This document shows, piece by piece, positions 36,673 to 45,315 of a stretch of DNA of 64,000 nt. A model generated the notes under the pieces. That model was given only the letters and a program-made list of their open reading frames with translations, was not told the DNA's origin and searched no databases. This DNA comes from Bacillus mycoides (GTDB taxonomy: Bacteria; Bacillota; Bacilli; Bacillales; Bacillaceae_G), in contig NZ_CP036132.1 in NCBI RefSeq assembly GCF_018742245.1, positions 4,893,001 through 4,957,000 of the forward strand. Reading direction: 5' to 3'. A program made the translations under genes and the position numbers. Position 1 is the first letter of the stretch. Each line of letters opens with the position of its first letter.

Positions 36673-37221
36673 TTATATAGGAAAAAGGAGATACAATCCA
36701 AACCCAACAAGAATAATACCACCTACTATTTCACCGTATGTGCCAAGCATATTTTTGGCATGGCTACCAAGCAATAAACCCATCCAAGCTAATAACATAC
36801 TTATTAGTCCGAACAGTAATATCGTAATAATTGTCTCTGCTCCGTAAATTCCAAGACTAAGCCCTACTGAAAAACTATCTATACTAACACCAAATGCAAA
36901 TACAAATAAACTAATTCCAATTGGAGCAGTTCTAATCTCTTCCCCTTCTAAAATAGACGAATATACGATATAAAACCCTAGTCCAATTAATAAAATAGCT
37001 CCTGCAAAATTCGCGAAATCCCCATACCTCTCTGATAGAAAACGTCCTAGTACCATTCCGATAAATGGCATAATAATATGAAATATCCCAATCGTCATAC
37101 CGATATAAAGGATTTGTCTTAACTTTAATGTTACCATCCCCATACCGAGGCTCACTGAAAATGCATCCATCCCCAGGGCGAATGCCATAATTATTAAAGG
37201 TATTAATTGTTCAAGTGTCAT
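36673..37221 (-). CDS. mntP: Manganese efflux pump MntP
   Basis: MntP (182 residues) exports Mn2+. Six helices are visible and the paired motifs [14 protein letters not shown] and [14 protein letters not shown] carry the conserved aspartates. The gene corresponds to B. subtilis ywlD and lies next to ywlC. I see no yybP-ykoY riboswitch in the 77-base spacer upstream. Confidence 0.93.
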   Translation of the reverse strand: MTLEQLIPLIIMAFALGMDAFSVSLGMGMVTLKLRQILYIGMTIGIFHIIMPFIGMVLGRFLSERYGDFANFAGAILLIGLGFYIVYSSILEGEEIRTAPIGISLFVFAFGVSIDSFSVGLSLGIYGAETIITILLFGLISMLLAWMGLLLGSHAKNMLGTYGEIVGGIILVGFGLYLLFPI

Positions 37222-37298
37222 TCATATCCCCCCTCGGACGTGCTACTTCACAATATGCTTATCCAAGGAGAAATATTCTGTTTGCTAAAGGTACATTA

Positions 37299-38339
37299 TC
37301 ATTCAATAATAATCTGATGTCCCGCAGCTTTTGTTAAACGGTTCATAATTGCATTTCCTATGCCTTCATTCGGGAATGATTCACTAAAAATAACATCTAC
37401 TTCACTTGCATCAAACGTTCTAAGCACATCATATAACTTAGTCGCAACGCTGGCTAAATCGCTTCGCACACCACAAGACAATACAACATCTGCACTATAC
37501 ACATGCTGATACTCTTCTGTCGTTAATACACCTACTTTAAACCCTTCTTTCTTCTTTTCATCCACAATACGTTGAATAAACTCACGGGACCCTTCAACAA
37601 TACTAAGTGGCGCTTTCGGTGCATAATGTGTATATTTCATTCCAGGTGATTTCGGTTTTTCTTTCTCATCCTTTAAAGCTGGATCTAAAGAAACATTTCC
37701 TATCACTGCTTCTAATTGCTCCTTCGTAATCCCACCTGGACGTAAAATCGTCGGAACCTCGCTCGTACAATCAATTACAGTTGATTCAACTCCTACTCCT
37801 GTTGCCCCGCCATCAACAATACCAGCAATTTTTCCATTTAAATCTTCATATACATGAGAAGCTAACGTTGGACTTGGGCGTCCTGAACGATTCGCACTCG
37901 GTGCCGCAACAGGCACGTTTGCCTCTTCAAGAAGAGCGAGCGCTACTGGATGATCCGGCATCCTCACTCCGACTGTATTAAGTCCTGCCGTAACCCTCTC
38001 TGAAATCCCTTTTTTTCTCGGTAAAATGATTGTTAATGGTCCTGGCCAAAAATGTTCCATTAACTTTTCTGCAACCGGCGGAATTTCTCTTACAATACCA
38101 TCTAACTGAGATTTTGTTCCTATGTGGACAATCAGTGGATTATCGCTCGGTCTCCCTTTTGCTTCAAAAATTTTCGCTATCGCTTCATCATCCATTGCGT
38201 TTGCTCCTAACCCATATACCGTTTCTGTCGGGAAGGCCACCGCTTCATTTTCTCTTAATAATCTCGCTGCTTCTTTTAATTGTGGATAATATTTTTTTCT
38301 TTCCACAACATTATCCACAATCCACATATTTGTATGCAT
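37299..38339 (-). CDS. ywlC: Threonylcarbamoyl-AMP synthase (Sua5/YwlC)
   Basis: YwlC (346 residues) makes threonylcarbamoyl-adenylate for the universal t6A modification of ANN-decoding tRNAs. The YrdC domain (about 15-205, with AFPTETVYGLGANA, KGRPSDNPLIVHI and PSANRSGRPSP) is followed by the Sua5 C-terminal domain (about 230-346). Several DnaA boxes lie within and upstream of its 5-prime end. It follows ywlB with about 110 bases between. Confidence 0.95.
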   Translation of the reverse strand: MHTNMWIVDNVVERKKYYPQLKEAARLLRENEAVAFPTETVYGLGANAMDDEAIAKIFEAKGRPSDNPLIVHIGTKSQLDGIVREIPPVAEKLMEHFWPGPLTIILPRKKGISERVTAGLNTVGVRMPDHPVALALLEEANVPVAAPSANRSGRPSPTLASHVYEDLNGKIAGIVDGGATGVGVESTVIDCTSEVPTILRPGGITKEQLEAVIGNVSLDPALKDEKEKPKSPGMKYTHYAPKAPLSIVEGSREFIQRIVDEKKKEGFKVGVLTTEEYQHVYSADVVLSCGVRSDLASVATKLYDVLRTFDASEVDVIFSESFPNEGIGNAIMNRLTKAAGHQIIIE

Positions 38340-38717
38340 TTTTTCCCACGTCCTTTTCTACCATGAAATACTTGTCTATTTTTAGTTTACTATGAGATTT
38401 ATCCAAAAGACAAACAAGGTTTATCCACAAAATGTGGATAAACCTTGTTAATCCGTGGATAACTTTGTGAATAGCTGACAATTTAGTATTATTGCATTTA
38501 GCTCTTTTATATTTTTACAAAAGTGTTCTAACTGTCGAATTCCCTCTGGCACTTTCTCTTTCTCTATAATGACAAAGTTAAAAAACTGAAAGATTGTCAC
38601 AGATTGTGGATGATTTGTGAGTAAGTACAATTGTCGAATATCTTTTTCTTTCATATACTGCAAAAACATCTCAAAAAAATATAAGAAAGTCTGTTTATCC
38701 ACATTAGGTGTGAATAA
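38281..38717. promoter_or_regulatory. DnaA-box cluster over the ywlC-ywlB junction
   Basis: Six perfect TTATNCACA boxes are at 38281-38289 (minus), 38311-38319 (plus), 38421-38429 (plus), 38433-38441 (minus), 38695-38703 (plus) and 38709-38717 (minus). One-mismatch boxes are at 38399-38407, 38454-38462 and 38605-38613. They occur as opposed pairs within 440 bases spanning the start of ywlC, the spacer and the end of ywlB. In B. subtilis DnaA is known to bind the ywlC locus; the same role here is inferred. Confidence 0.85.
38414..38447 (-). terminator. Terminator-like hairpin made of two DnaA boxes
   Basis: AAGGTTTATCCACA and TGTGGATAAACCTT pair perfectly with a short loop, immediately after the ywlB stop. 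The T-run is interrupted, so termination may be weak. The same stem contains two opposed perfect DnaA boxes. Confidence 0.6.
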
Positions 38718-38906
38718 ACAAGAACGGATAAGTGCATTTTCTTCACTTTGTTCATATCCAATTACCGCTCGTATTTCTCCCGCCTCTTCCAAGATCATAA
38801 ATTGTGCGTACAACTCATTTATTTTATCATCTTTTTTATTAGCTTGTCCGAAAAAAGAATGCAATCTTTCTACATCTGCTTTCGTAGCAAAATACACGTT
38901 CTTCAT
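38448..38906 (-). CDS. ywlB: GNAT-like protein YwlB
   Basis: A 152-residue protein with the spacing of GNAT acetyltransferases: an N-terminal ATKADVERLHSFF, beta strands around AVIGYEQ and IRSCLFTP, a helix FLQYMKEKDIRQLYLLT and a final FQFFNFVII strand. Position matches B. subtilis ywlB. The acyl acceptor is unknown. The ATG at 38906 follows AGGAGG; a longer frame to 39026 would overlap the end of spoIIR and is rejected. Confidence 0.8.
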   Translation of the reverse strand: MKNVYFATKADVERLHSFFGQANKKDDKINELYAQFMILEEAGEIRAVIGYEQSEENALIRSCLFTPNVDKQTFLYFFEMFLQYMKEKDIRQLYLLTNHPQSVTIFQFFNFVIIEKEKVPEGIRQLEHFCKNIKELNAIILNCQLFTKLSTD

Positions 38907-38955
38907 AGTAAATCCCTCCTCATTGATATATATGAGGAAGGATTTATTAATAGTA

Positions 38956-39819
38956 CTATTTAGAGAATAAAGCTGTAAAAGCTTCGACGATAAATAATTT
39001 AACCTCTGGTTTTTCTTCTTCCTCATCTACTGTTACATACTCATTTTGCTTTTCTTGTTTTTGCTCCACAGGTTTCTCCGCTTTTTCCACAGCTTTTGTT
39101 TCTACTTTTTTTACAGGCTGTTCTTCTACTTGCGTTTCGTGTTTTACTACTTTCTTTTCCTGGGCTGTTACTTTTTCAGCTTTTTCCGGCTTTACTACTT
39201 TCGTTTCTTTCACCTTATCCTCTTTCTTCTCCGGTACATCCACTACTTCCTCATCTGGTTGTCTCACCTGCTCCTCTTCAGGAGATTCAGCTTTCACAAC
39301 ATGTTCTTCTTTCCTTACAGCTGTACCACTTGAAAAATCTAAGAAACACATCGGTGGAAATAATACACACCACCAGTTTGCACCTTCACCTTTTCCAATT
39401 GTAATAAGTACCGCTTCATATTCTCCTGCCGGATAAATAAAATTCCCATATACCTTTGTAGGAAACTTCACATTCTTACCGAATTTCACTTGAAACGCCT
39501 CTTTACTTCCTTCTCTTTTCAGCGTATTCTCCACTGTCTTTTCAATTTCAGGAATATGATTTTGAATTACTTTTCGAGCTTCTTCAAATGACGTTAAATC
39601 CGCTACCCATCCATCAATTTGCGCTTTCACTTCATCACGTACTTTACGTTTTAATGCCTGATCTTTATCGGAATCACTATTAGCTAAAATACGTAATCGA
39701 ACGGCCTCTTTCGGAATAACAGTAGGCCCTTTTGCATCAGCTTTCATATATCCAAACTGCACAAGTAACTGTGCACCAATTAATAATAAAAGAAAATAAG
39801 CAATAACTTGTTTTTTCAT
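38956..39819 (-). CDS. spoIIR: Stage II sporulation protein R, with long charged linker
   Basis: SpoIIR is secreted by the forespore and activates SpoIIGA, which processes pro-SigE. Residues about 5-28 form the signal or anchor segment, and residues about 40-175 form the conserved domain (EAVRLRILANSDSDKDQALKR; WWCVLFPPMCFLDF). Residues about 180-270 are an unusual Lys/Glu/Val-rich low-complexity linker before the conserved hydrophobic tail VKLFIVEAFTALF. The start ATG at 39819 is preferred; a GTG three codons earlier is possible. SigF control is expected from the family. Confidence 0.9.
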   Translation of the reverse strand: MKKQVIAYFLLLLIGAQLLVQFGYMKADAKGPTVIPKEAVRLRILANSDSDKDQALKRKVRDEVKAQIDGWVADLTSFEEARKVIQNHIPEIEKTVENTLKREGSKEAFQVKFGKNVKFPTKVYGNFIYPAGEYEAVLITIGKGEGANWWCVLFPPMCFLDFSSGTAVRKEEHVVKAESPEEEQVRQPDEEVVDVPEKKEDKVKETKVVKPEKAEKVTAQEKKVVKHETQVEEQPVKKVETKAVEKAEKPVEQKQEKQNEYVTVDEEEEKPEVKLFIVEAFTALFSK

Positions 39820-39894
39820 TTCCTCCACCGTCCCCTCTAGAAACAGTGTGGACAGACTTTCATCTTTCTAAACTATTAAATTCAAAATCTATGT

Positions 39895-40180
39895 CAACTC
39901 CCCCCACTGAGATGAAGCGTTTCAATGGGGGCTTGAGTTAGAACTCTAGGTCTTTTCATCTATCGCTAGACAGTTTGACGCTCTAGAATTCATGCCACCT
40001 TACGGTAACACCCCAAGTATGTTTTTGGTTGGTACTGGCAACGAACTATTGTTTTCCCACTTGCACCACCCTTTCGAAAAAGAGCAATTCTTCCTTATGG
40101 AAGAAGCCACCACTCAGATGAACCCGGCGTGTGCTACAAGCCCCGATAAGTCGAGTGCACATGGATGGTTGACGCACCCA
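39895..40180 (-). ncRNA. Probable omega RNA of TnpB (right-end guide scaffold)
   Basis: The roughly 280-base non-coding stretch after the tnpB stop holds strong stems, including TTCTTCC/GGAAGAA (40088-40105) and the right-end hairpin. In this family the RNA from the tnpB 3-prime end through the right end guides TnpB, the guide being the flanking DNA beyond the end. Boundaries are inferred. Confidence 0.45.
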
Positions 40181-41536
40181 CTAAGCTATGCGCGAAGCAA
40201 CAGCCTTACGTTTTTGCACTTCTAATAGAATCGGCGTTTTCACTTTGAGATTGTCATCCAATTCTACAACTCTTGATTTTTGCAATGTATTCAATGCACC
40301 ATTAATATCAGCATGGATACATGTTCCTGCTTTACTTTGGTACAGACCACGAGTGATTCGTTTGCCACTAAAGAGATAATGTGTTCTATCCTCCTTAGAC
40401 CAAACTGGAATCGGATCTTTATCTAGGAAACTAGCTTTTGAAGTATAGCTTTCTTCTTGTTTCAAAAATCGGATACCTGCTTTTACACATTTATTCTCAA
40501 TTGCTGCAATCAGTTTATGAAATGGGATTTGCACAAATTTTTGATTATTCTTTTTCCCCATATCAGATTTTTGTTTCCAACCAGCGTTATACCCTACGAC
40601 AACCGTATCTATGTTGCATGCTTTCACTTTTTTGAACAACAGGCCTACAGTTTGTGAAATATAACCATTTATTTGTCTTTCTCGTTTATGCCAAAGTACG
40701 GCCATTTTGTTCGTTACAACTCGTTTAGAAAGTCCATTTTCCACATTTTTCAGTTGCAGATTACGTATCATTTTGTTGAAGTACTGGTTAATGGATTTTA
40801 ATTTTTTCCCATCAATTAAAAATGCATCACCTGTATTTGTTACGCAACTTAATAATCTATCTACACCTAAATCGCAACTCAAAGCGTTACTAGTAGTCGT
40901 GGATTGTTTCTTCATTTGAGAAACGTGCATTTCATATGTGTAATGCACCTCAAAGAACCGACCTTTTTGCTTCGGTACAATCTCAATGTAGGAGATTTTT
41001 TTATTTCTTAAGTTTTTAGGCATACGTATTTTAATGGAACCGAATTTTTTTCTAAATGCAACATTCATCGGAATCATCCAATACCCGTTATCATCCACTT
41101 TTGGAACTTGATAGATTTCAATAATTCGTTTGTCAGTTGGACGAGAATAATTCGGAAACTTAGGACGACCTGTGAAAGTTTCAGGTTTTTTCTTCCACTG
41201 TTCCAATGCTTTAAAAAAGCTTTTTATTTCTGTAAATAAGGCTCTACGAATCGCTTGAACAGAGTTTGATTGAATGCCCCAGTAGTTCATATCGATTTGC
41301 ATGGCAGTATCCACTTCTTTTACAGTAGCCATTTTATTATGGTTCAAATAACTTTGTTTAATCGTGTACAACCCAACATTTCGCAACGCTTTTGAACTAT
41401 GTGACATGCGTTGCAGTAAGCGGAATTCTTTTGCAGTAAGGCAAGCTCGTCCTATATTCTGTTTTTGAGTGAATCGTTGTATGGTTTCTCTTTTCTTTTG
41501 TTTTCGTAATACTTTCACTGCTTTCTTTTTAGCCAT
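40181..41536 (-). CDS. tnpB: TnpB, RNA-guided transposon nuclease (IS605 OrfB)
   Basis: This 451-residue protein has the WED/REC-like N-terminus and RuvC core of TnpB. RuvC acids are the Asp in SCDLGVDRLL, the Glu in FLKQEESYTSKASFLD and the Asp in CIHADINGALN. The usual four-cysteine zinc finger between the last two motifs is absent. TnpB cleaves DNA matching its omega RNA and helps keep the element at its locus. The ATG at 41536 follows GGTGGTG; a longer upstream frame reads into the tnpA remnant. Confidence 0.9.
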   Translation of the reverse strand: MAKKKAVKVLRKQKKRETIQRFTQKQNIGRACLTAKEFRLLQRMSHSSKALRNVGLYTIKQSYLNHNKMATVKEVDTAMQIDMNYWGIQSNSVQAIRRALFTEIKSFFKALEQWKKKPETFTGRPKFPNYSRPTDKRIIEIYQVPKVDDNGYWMIPMNVAFRKKFGSIKIRMPKNLRNKKISYIEIVPKQKGRFFEVHYTYEMHVSQMKKQSTTTSNALSCDLGVDRLLSCVTNTGDAFLIDGKKLKSINQYFNKMIRNLQLKNVENGLSKRVVTNKMAVLWHKRERQINGYISQTVGLLFKKVKACNIDTVVVGYNAGWKQKSDMGKKNNQKFVQIPFHKLIAAIENKCVKAGIRFLKQEESYTSKASFLDKDPIPVWSKEDRTHYLFSGKRITRGLYQSKAGTCIHADINGALNTLQKSRVVELDDNLKVKTPILLEVQKRKAVASRIA

Positions 41537-41572
41537 TGTTTTCACCACCTTTCTCAGAGAGTTTATTAAAAT

Positions 41573-41772
41573 TATTTCTTTCCTAAGATAATGTTTTATC
41601 TTAGGAAATCTCGTTTCACGAGACAAGAACTAACACTTTTGTAACTGTTAATCGCTTTTGATAAATCAATATTTGGAACTGAACGGAACAAAATGTGAAC
41701 ATGGTCTTCATCGTAATTCCTTTTGGTTCAAGTAACCGAATGATTATTATTATCCAATTTCGTTGTCGTACA
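41573..41772 (-). pseudogene. tnpA: Remnant of tnpA (HUH transposase of IS200/IS605)
   Basis: On the minus strand a frame reads TKLDNNNHSV, then a stop, then DEDHVHILFRSVPNIDLSKA and INSYKSVSSCLVKRD, then shifts frame to RFPKIKHYLRKEI. This has the start, the His-U-His motif (HVH) and the downstream helix of TnpA. Roughly 40 central codons are missing and the tyrosine-bearing C-terminus is gone. The gene cannot encode an active transposase. A ribosome-site relic AAGGAGGG precedes it. Confidence 0.75.
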
Positions 41773-41967
41773 ATCTATTCCCTCCTTATCTACGACAGAT
41801 TATATCGTAAGACAAAAAAGAACAAATGCTCCCTTTAAAAAATTGTTATGAACGAAACAAAGGTGTTTGGTCTACCTTCTGACGGCAATTCATCTCCACC
41901 TGAATTGTTGGGTTTCATCCGTAACACAAATCAGATGGAGTCTTCTTGCCGAAAAGGATAAATTTTC

Positions 41968-42002
41968 CCACAAAAAAATAGAGTAAGGTGTGAACCTTAC
42001 TC
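41968..42002 (-). terminator. Terminator of prmC
   Basis: GAGTAAGGT pairs with ACCTTACTC around TGTGA-like loop and is followed on the minus strand by TATTTTTTTG. It overlaps the prmC stop. Confidence 0.85.
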
Positions 42003-42848
42003 CATCTCTGCAAATACCATGCGATCTTTTCCATTAATGTCAAATACAACTTCAACTTGAGCGCGCGGGAAAGTTTGCTGTAATAATGCTTTCACATCTT
42101 CACCTTGCCCTACACCAATTTCAAACGCCACAATCGCCTTTTTCTGTAATACATTCGGCAATTCCTCCATAAAACGACGATAGAAATCTAGTCCATCTTC
42201 CCCACCAACAAGCGCACGCTTCGGCTCATGCTCCTTCACAACAGTAGAAAGACCACGCCAATCTTCCTCTGGTATGTACGGAGGATTGGAAACAACAACA
42301 TCTAACTTCTGACCTGTTTCATAAAACGGAGACAGTAAATCGCCGTGATAGAAAGTTACATCCGCCCCTAAATTTTTTGCATTTTCTTTTGCAACTTCAA
42401 TCGACTCCTGTGCGATATCTACTGTATACACATGAAGATTTTTATTTTCTAAAGCGAGCGTAATAGAAATCGCTCCACTACCTGTTCCAATATCCGCTAT
42501 GTGAAGCTCCTCATTACTGAAATGGCGCTCAATTCTCTCTAGCACTCCAACTATAAGTTCCTCTGTTTCCGGTCTTGGTATCAATACCTCTTCATTTACA
42601 AAGAATGATCGGCCATAAAACATTTCATAACCGAGCATATATTGGATCGGAATACCTTCTACGTGCTTGTGGATAAATTGTGCAAAACTTTTCTCTTGTT
42701 CCGCAGTTATTTCTTCACGCATATTCATGAGCATTCCGGTTCTGTTCGTCTTTAATACATGACAAAGGACAATTTCTCCCGCATTTTCATCTCGTCCATT
42801 TTCCTGTAAAAAAGAAGAAGCCCATTTCAGGGCTTCATAGACACGCAT
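41997..42848 (-). CDS. prmC: Release factor glutamine methyltransferase PrmC
   Basis: PrmC (283 residues) methylates the glutamine of the GGQ motif of release factors. The SAM-binding motif DIGTGSGAISITLA and the catalytic NPPY motif VVSNPPYIPEEDW are present. It overlaps prfA by one base, coupling enzyme to its substrate. Confidence 0.95.
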   Translation of the reverse strand: MRVYEALKWASSFLQENGRDENAGEIVLCHVLKTNRTGMLMNMREEITAEQEKSFAQFIHKHVEGIPIQYMLGYEMFYGRSFFVNEEVLIPRPETEELIVGVLERIERHFSNEELHIADIGTGSGAISITLALENKNLHVYTVDIAQESIEVAKENAKNLGADVTFYHGDLLSPFYETGQKLDVVVSNPPYIPEEDWRGLSTVVKEHEPKRALVGGEDGLDFYRRFMEELPNVLQKKAIVAFEIGVGQGEDVKALLQQTFPRAQVEVVFDINGKDRMVFAEME

Positions 42849-43915
42849 TACTCAGCTGCCTCCATCTTTTGAGCCTGATCTTCCATCACTAAGGCATTGA
42901 TGAAATCATCTAACTTACCTTGTAGGATTTGATCTAGCTTTTGAATCGTTAAACCGATTCGATGGTCTGTAACACGGTTTTGCGGGAAGTTATACGTACG
43001 AATACGCTCTGAACGATCTCCCGTACCAACAGCTTGTTTACGGTTTTGATCATACTCAGCTTGCGCTTCTTGTCTAAACTTATCATAAACACGTGCGCGT
43101 AATACTTTCATCGCTTTTTCTTTATTCTTAATTTGTGATTTTTCATCCTGACAAGATACAACTACACCAGTCGGTAAATGTGTTAAACGTACCGCTGACA
43201 TCGTTGTATTAACGCTTTGTCCACCAGGACCACTAGAAGCAAACGTATCAACACGAACATCTTTTTCATGAATATTAATTTCTACTTCTTCTGCCTCTGG
43301 TAATACAGCTACAGTTGCTGTAGATGTATGAATACGTCCACCAGATTCCGTTTCAGGAACACGTTGTACACGGTGAGCACCATTCTCGAATTTCAGCTTC
43401 GCGAAAGCACCTTTACCGTTAATCATAAAGATAATCTCTTTATATCCACCTAACTCTGTATAGCTCGCTTCGATAATTTCAGTTTTCCAACCTTGCACCT
43501 CAGCATAACGGCTATACATACGATATAAATCACCAGCAAATAAAGCTGCCTCGTCACCACCAGCAGCACCACGAACCTCAACAATAACGTTTTTATCATC
43601 ATTAGGGTCTTTTGGAACAAGTAAAATTTTCAGACGTTCTGATAATGTTTTCTCTTGTCCTTCTAATTCAGAAACCTCTTCTTTTACCATGTCACGCATA
43701 TCAGCGTCTAACTTATCTTCTAACATTGCTTTTGCATCTCGTAATTGCTCACGAACATCTTTATACTCACGGTACACCTCTACCGTGTCCTGAATATCAG
43801 ATTGCTCTTTTGAATACTCACGAAGCTTATTTGTATCACTAATAACCTCTGGGTCACTTAACAACTCATTCAACTTCTCATAACGATCTTCTACAGCTTG
43901 CAAACGATCTAACAC
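42848..43915 (-). CDS. prfA: Peptide chain release factor 1
   Basis: RF1 (355 residues) recognises UAA and UAG and triggers peptide release. The GGQ motif in [17 protein letters not shown] is intact. I chose the GTG at 43915 (starting [18 protein letters not shown]) because AGAGGTG lies six bases upstream; an earlier GTG is part of that ribosome site. It is followed by prmC, the usual pair. Confidence 0.95.
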   Translation of the reverse strand: MLDRLQAVEDRYEKLNELLSDPEVISDTNKLREYSKEQSDIQDTVEVYREYKDVREQLRDAKAMLEDKLDADMRDMVKEEVSELEGQEKTLSERLKILLVPKDPNDDKNVIVEVRGAAGGDEAALFAGDLYRMYSRYAEVQGWKTEIIEASYTELGGYKEIIFMINGKGAFAKLKFENGAHRVQRVPETESGGRIHTSTATVAVLPEAEEVEINIHEKDVRVDTFASSGPGGQSVNTTMSAVRLTHLPTGVVVSCQDEKSQIKNKEKAMKVLRARVYDKFRQEAQAEYDQNRKQAVGTGDRSERIRTYNFPQNRVTDHRIGLTIQKLDQILQGKLDDFINALVMEDQAQKMEAAE

Positions 43916-43990
43916 ACCATTCACCTCTACATCCTAGTATCTAATACAAATAGTATATGGTACTTAATCAAAAAAACGCAAATTATATTT

Positions 43991-44190
43991 AAAAGCGCAG
44001 GCGGCTCGCTCAGAATGGGAGGAGGTTGGAGCTTCTGACAGAGAGGCGCTCTTTGCCTCGCAGGAAGAAGCGAAACCACCGACCATTCTAGCCGCTGGAG
44101 CTAGATAATATTTAAAAGCGGAGGTGGCTCGCTCAGCTCTGACTGGCTAAAGTTCTTAGCTGTGCGAAGAGCTGGCCACCAATCTTCATC
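43991..44190 (+). repeat. Intergenic repeats between tdk and prfA
   Basis: A full copy (43991-44112, AAAAGCGCAGGCGGCTCGCTC start, GCCGCTGGAGCT end) is followed by a partial diverged copy (44113-44190). They lie on the plus strand, antisense to both flanking genes. The rest of this 305-base spacer holds only the tdk terminator. Confidence 0.8.
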
Positions 44191-44199
44191 TATTTTCGA

Positions 44200-44229
44200 A
44201 AAAAACCCGCTCTACATAGCGAGTTTCGT
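44200..44229 (-). terminator. Terminator of tdk
   Basis: Minus-strand AACTCGCT pairs with AGCGGGTT (one G-U) and runs into seven T. Confidence 0.75.
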
Positions 44230-44814
44230 TTATCTTTGTTTTGTAGGTACTGCATGACAATGACGGCAACGTGGTTCATACGATTCTGAAGCCCCAACTA
44301 AAATAATTGGATCATCAAATGCCGCTGGTTCTCCATCGATTAAACGTTGCGTACGACTTGCAGGAGATCCACATGCAGAACAAACTGCCTGCAATTTAGT
44401 TACATGTTCAGCAATCGCCATCAGCTGAGGAACTTGTCCAAATGGTAGACCACGGAAATCTTGGTCTAATCCAGCTACAATGACACGATAGCCACGATTT
44501 GCCAATACTTGCACCACTTCCACAATGTCCCCATCAAAAAATTGTACCTCATCGATTGCAATAACATCCATTTCTTCTGTTACATGGTTAAATATATCTT
44601 TTGAAGCTGAAACAGGAACTGCTTTAACCTTTAATCCATTATGTGATACAACATCTTCTTCACTATAACGATTATCAATACATGGTTTAAATACAATCGC
44701 ATGTTGTTTCGCAAATTGCGTACGGCGTATACGGCGGATGAGCTCTTCTGATTTCCCAGAAAACATACTCCCGCAAATCACTTCAATCCAACCATTTTGA
44801 TTCATTAAGTACAT
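44230..44814 (-). CDS. tdk: Thymidine kinase
   Basis: Tdk (194 residues) phosphorylates thymidine for salvage. The P-loop [11 protein letters not shown], the AIDEVQFF acidic motif and zinc-binding cysteines (CSACG and CRHC) mark a type II thymidine kinase. It follows rpmE2 with its own terminator. Confidence 0.96.
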   Translation of the reverse strand: MYLMNQNGWIEVICGSMFSGKSEELIRRIRRTQFAKQHAIVFKPCIDNRYSEEDVVSHNGLKVKAVPVSASKDIFNHVTEEMDVIAIDEVQFFDGDIVEVVQVLANRGYRVIVAGLDQDFRGLPFGQVPQLMAIAEHVTKLQAVCSACGSPASRTQRLIDGEPAAFDDPIILVGASESYEPRCRHCHAVPTKQR

Positions 44815-44877
44815 TGAGCTCTCCTTTCATCTACTTTCCTAATCCAAAGTAGGGTAAAGGTTTAATATTTTCGCAAA

Positions 44878-44916
44878 AAAAACAGACAAGCGAATACATA
44901 CACTTGCCTGTTTTAT
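44878..44916 (-). terminator. Terminator of rpmE2
   Basis: AACAG and CTGTTT arms extended by CAAG/CTTG form a stem with a T-run on the minus strand, 10 bases after the rpmE2 stop. Confidence 0.7.
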
Positions 44917-44924
44917 GTTCTTTA

Positions 44925-45170
44925 TTACTTAATACCGTATTTCTTATTGAAGCGGTCAACACGTCCGTCTGCAGTAGCAAACTTCTGACGTCCAGTGTAG
45001 AATGGGTGAGAATCAGAACTGATCTCAATTTTTAGTAATGGATAAGTGTTACCATCTTCCCACTCAACAGTTTCGCTAGAGCCTTTTGTAGACCCGCTTA
45101 AGAATTTGAAGCCAGTGTTCGTGTCCATAAATACAACTTTATTGTAATTTGGATGGATTCCTGCTTTCAT
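44925..45170 (-). CDS. rpmE2: 50S ribosomal protein L31 type B
   Basis: RpmE2 (81 residues) is the zinc-free form of L31: the CxxC pairs of the zinc-binding paralogue are absent, and [13 protein letters not shown] and the basic C-terminus are typical. The ATG at 45170 lies nine bases after AAGGAG and gives the family length; an earlier ATG is inside the ribosome site. Zinc-free L31 commonly replaces RpmE under zinc limitation, but no Zur site was identified. Confidence 0.94.
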   Translation of the reverse strand: MKAGIHPNYNKVVFMDTNTGFKFLSGSTKGSSETVEWEDGNTYPLLKIEISSDSHPFYTGRQKFATADGRVDRFNKKYGIK

Positions 45171-45315
45171 TCTTTTCATCTCCTTCCGCCCTGAATCATT
45201 TTCGAAACAGAGTTTTTCATCTTCAGCTGCTTACACAACTATATTGATGAAACACATATGATGAAATTATAACAAGGCTAACTCCATTTTGCAACTACCT
45301 GTTTTTGTCTTTTTA

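Larger units (their letters stand above)
39895..41960 (-). mobile_element. IS200/IS605-type tnpB element, tnpA decayed
   Basis: The element spans a left-end hairpin (41883-41951, CGGCAA..TTGCCG with long imperfect inner pairing), a broken tnpA, an intact tnpB and a right-end hairpin (39901-39931, CCCCCACTGA pairing with TTCAATGGGGG). There are no terminal inverted repeats or target duplications, as expected for this family. It is inserted between prmC and spoIIR, which are closer in B. subtilis. Exact ends are estimates. Confidence 0.8.

Noticed and set aside
37222..37298. Manganese riboswitch before mntP
   Set aside because: The spacer is too short and no yybP-ykoY motif is visible.
38907..39026. 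Longer N-terminus for ywlB
   Set aside because: It would overlap spoIIR; AGGAGG lies right before the ATG at 38906.
39992..40225. Plus-strand 77-codon frame at the right end of the tnpB element
   Set aside because: It runs antisense through the omega RNA region and the tnpB 3-prime end, with no ribosome site.
41537..41626. 30-residue N-terminal extension of TnpB
   Set aside because: The added residues are translated from the tnpA relic and the start lacks a ribosome site.
42668..42676. Perfect DnaA box within prmC
   Set aside because: It is isolated, so a single 9-base match in coding DNA is not evidence of function.
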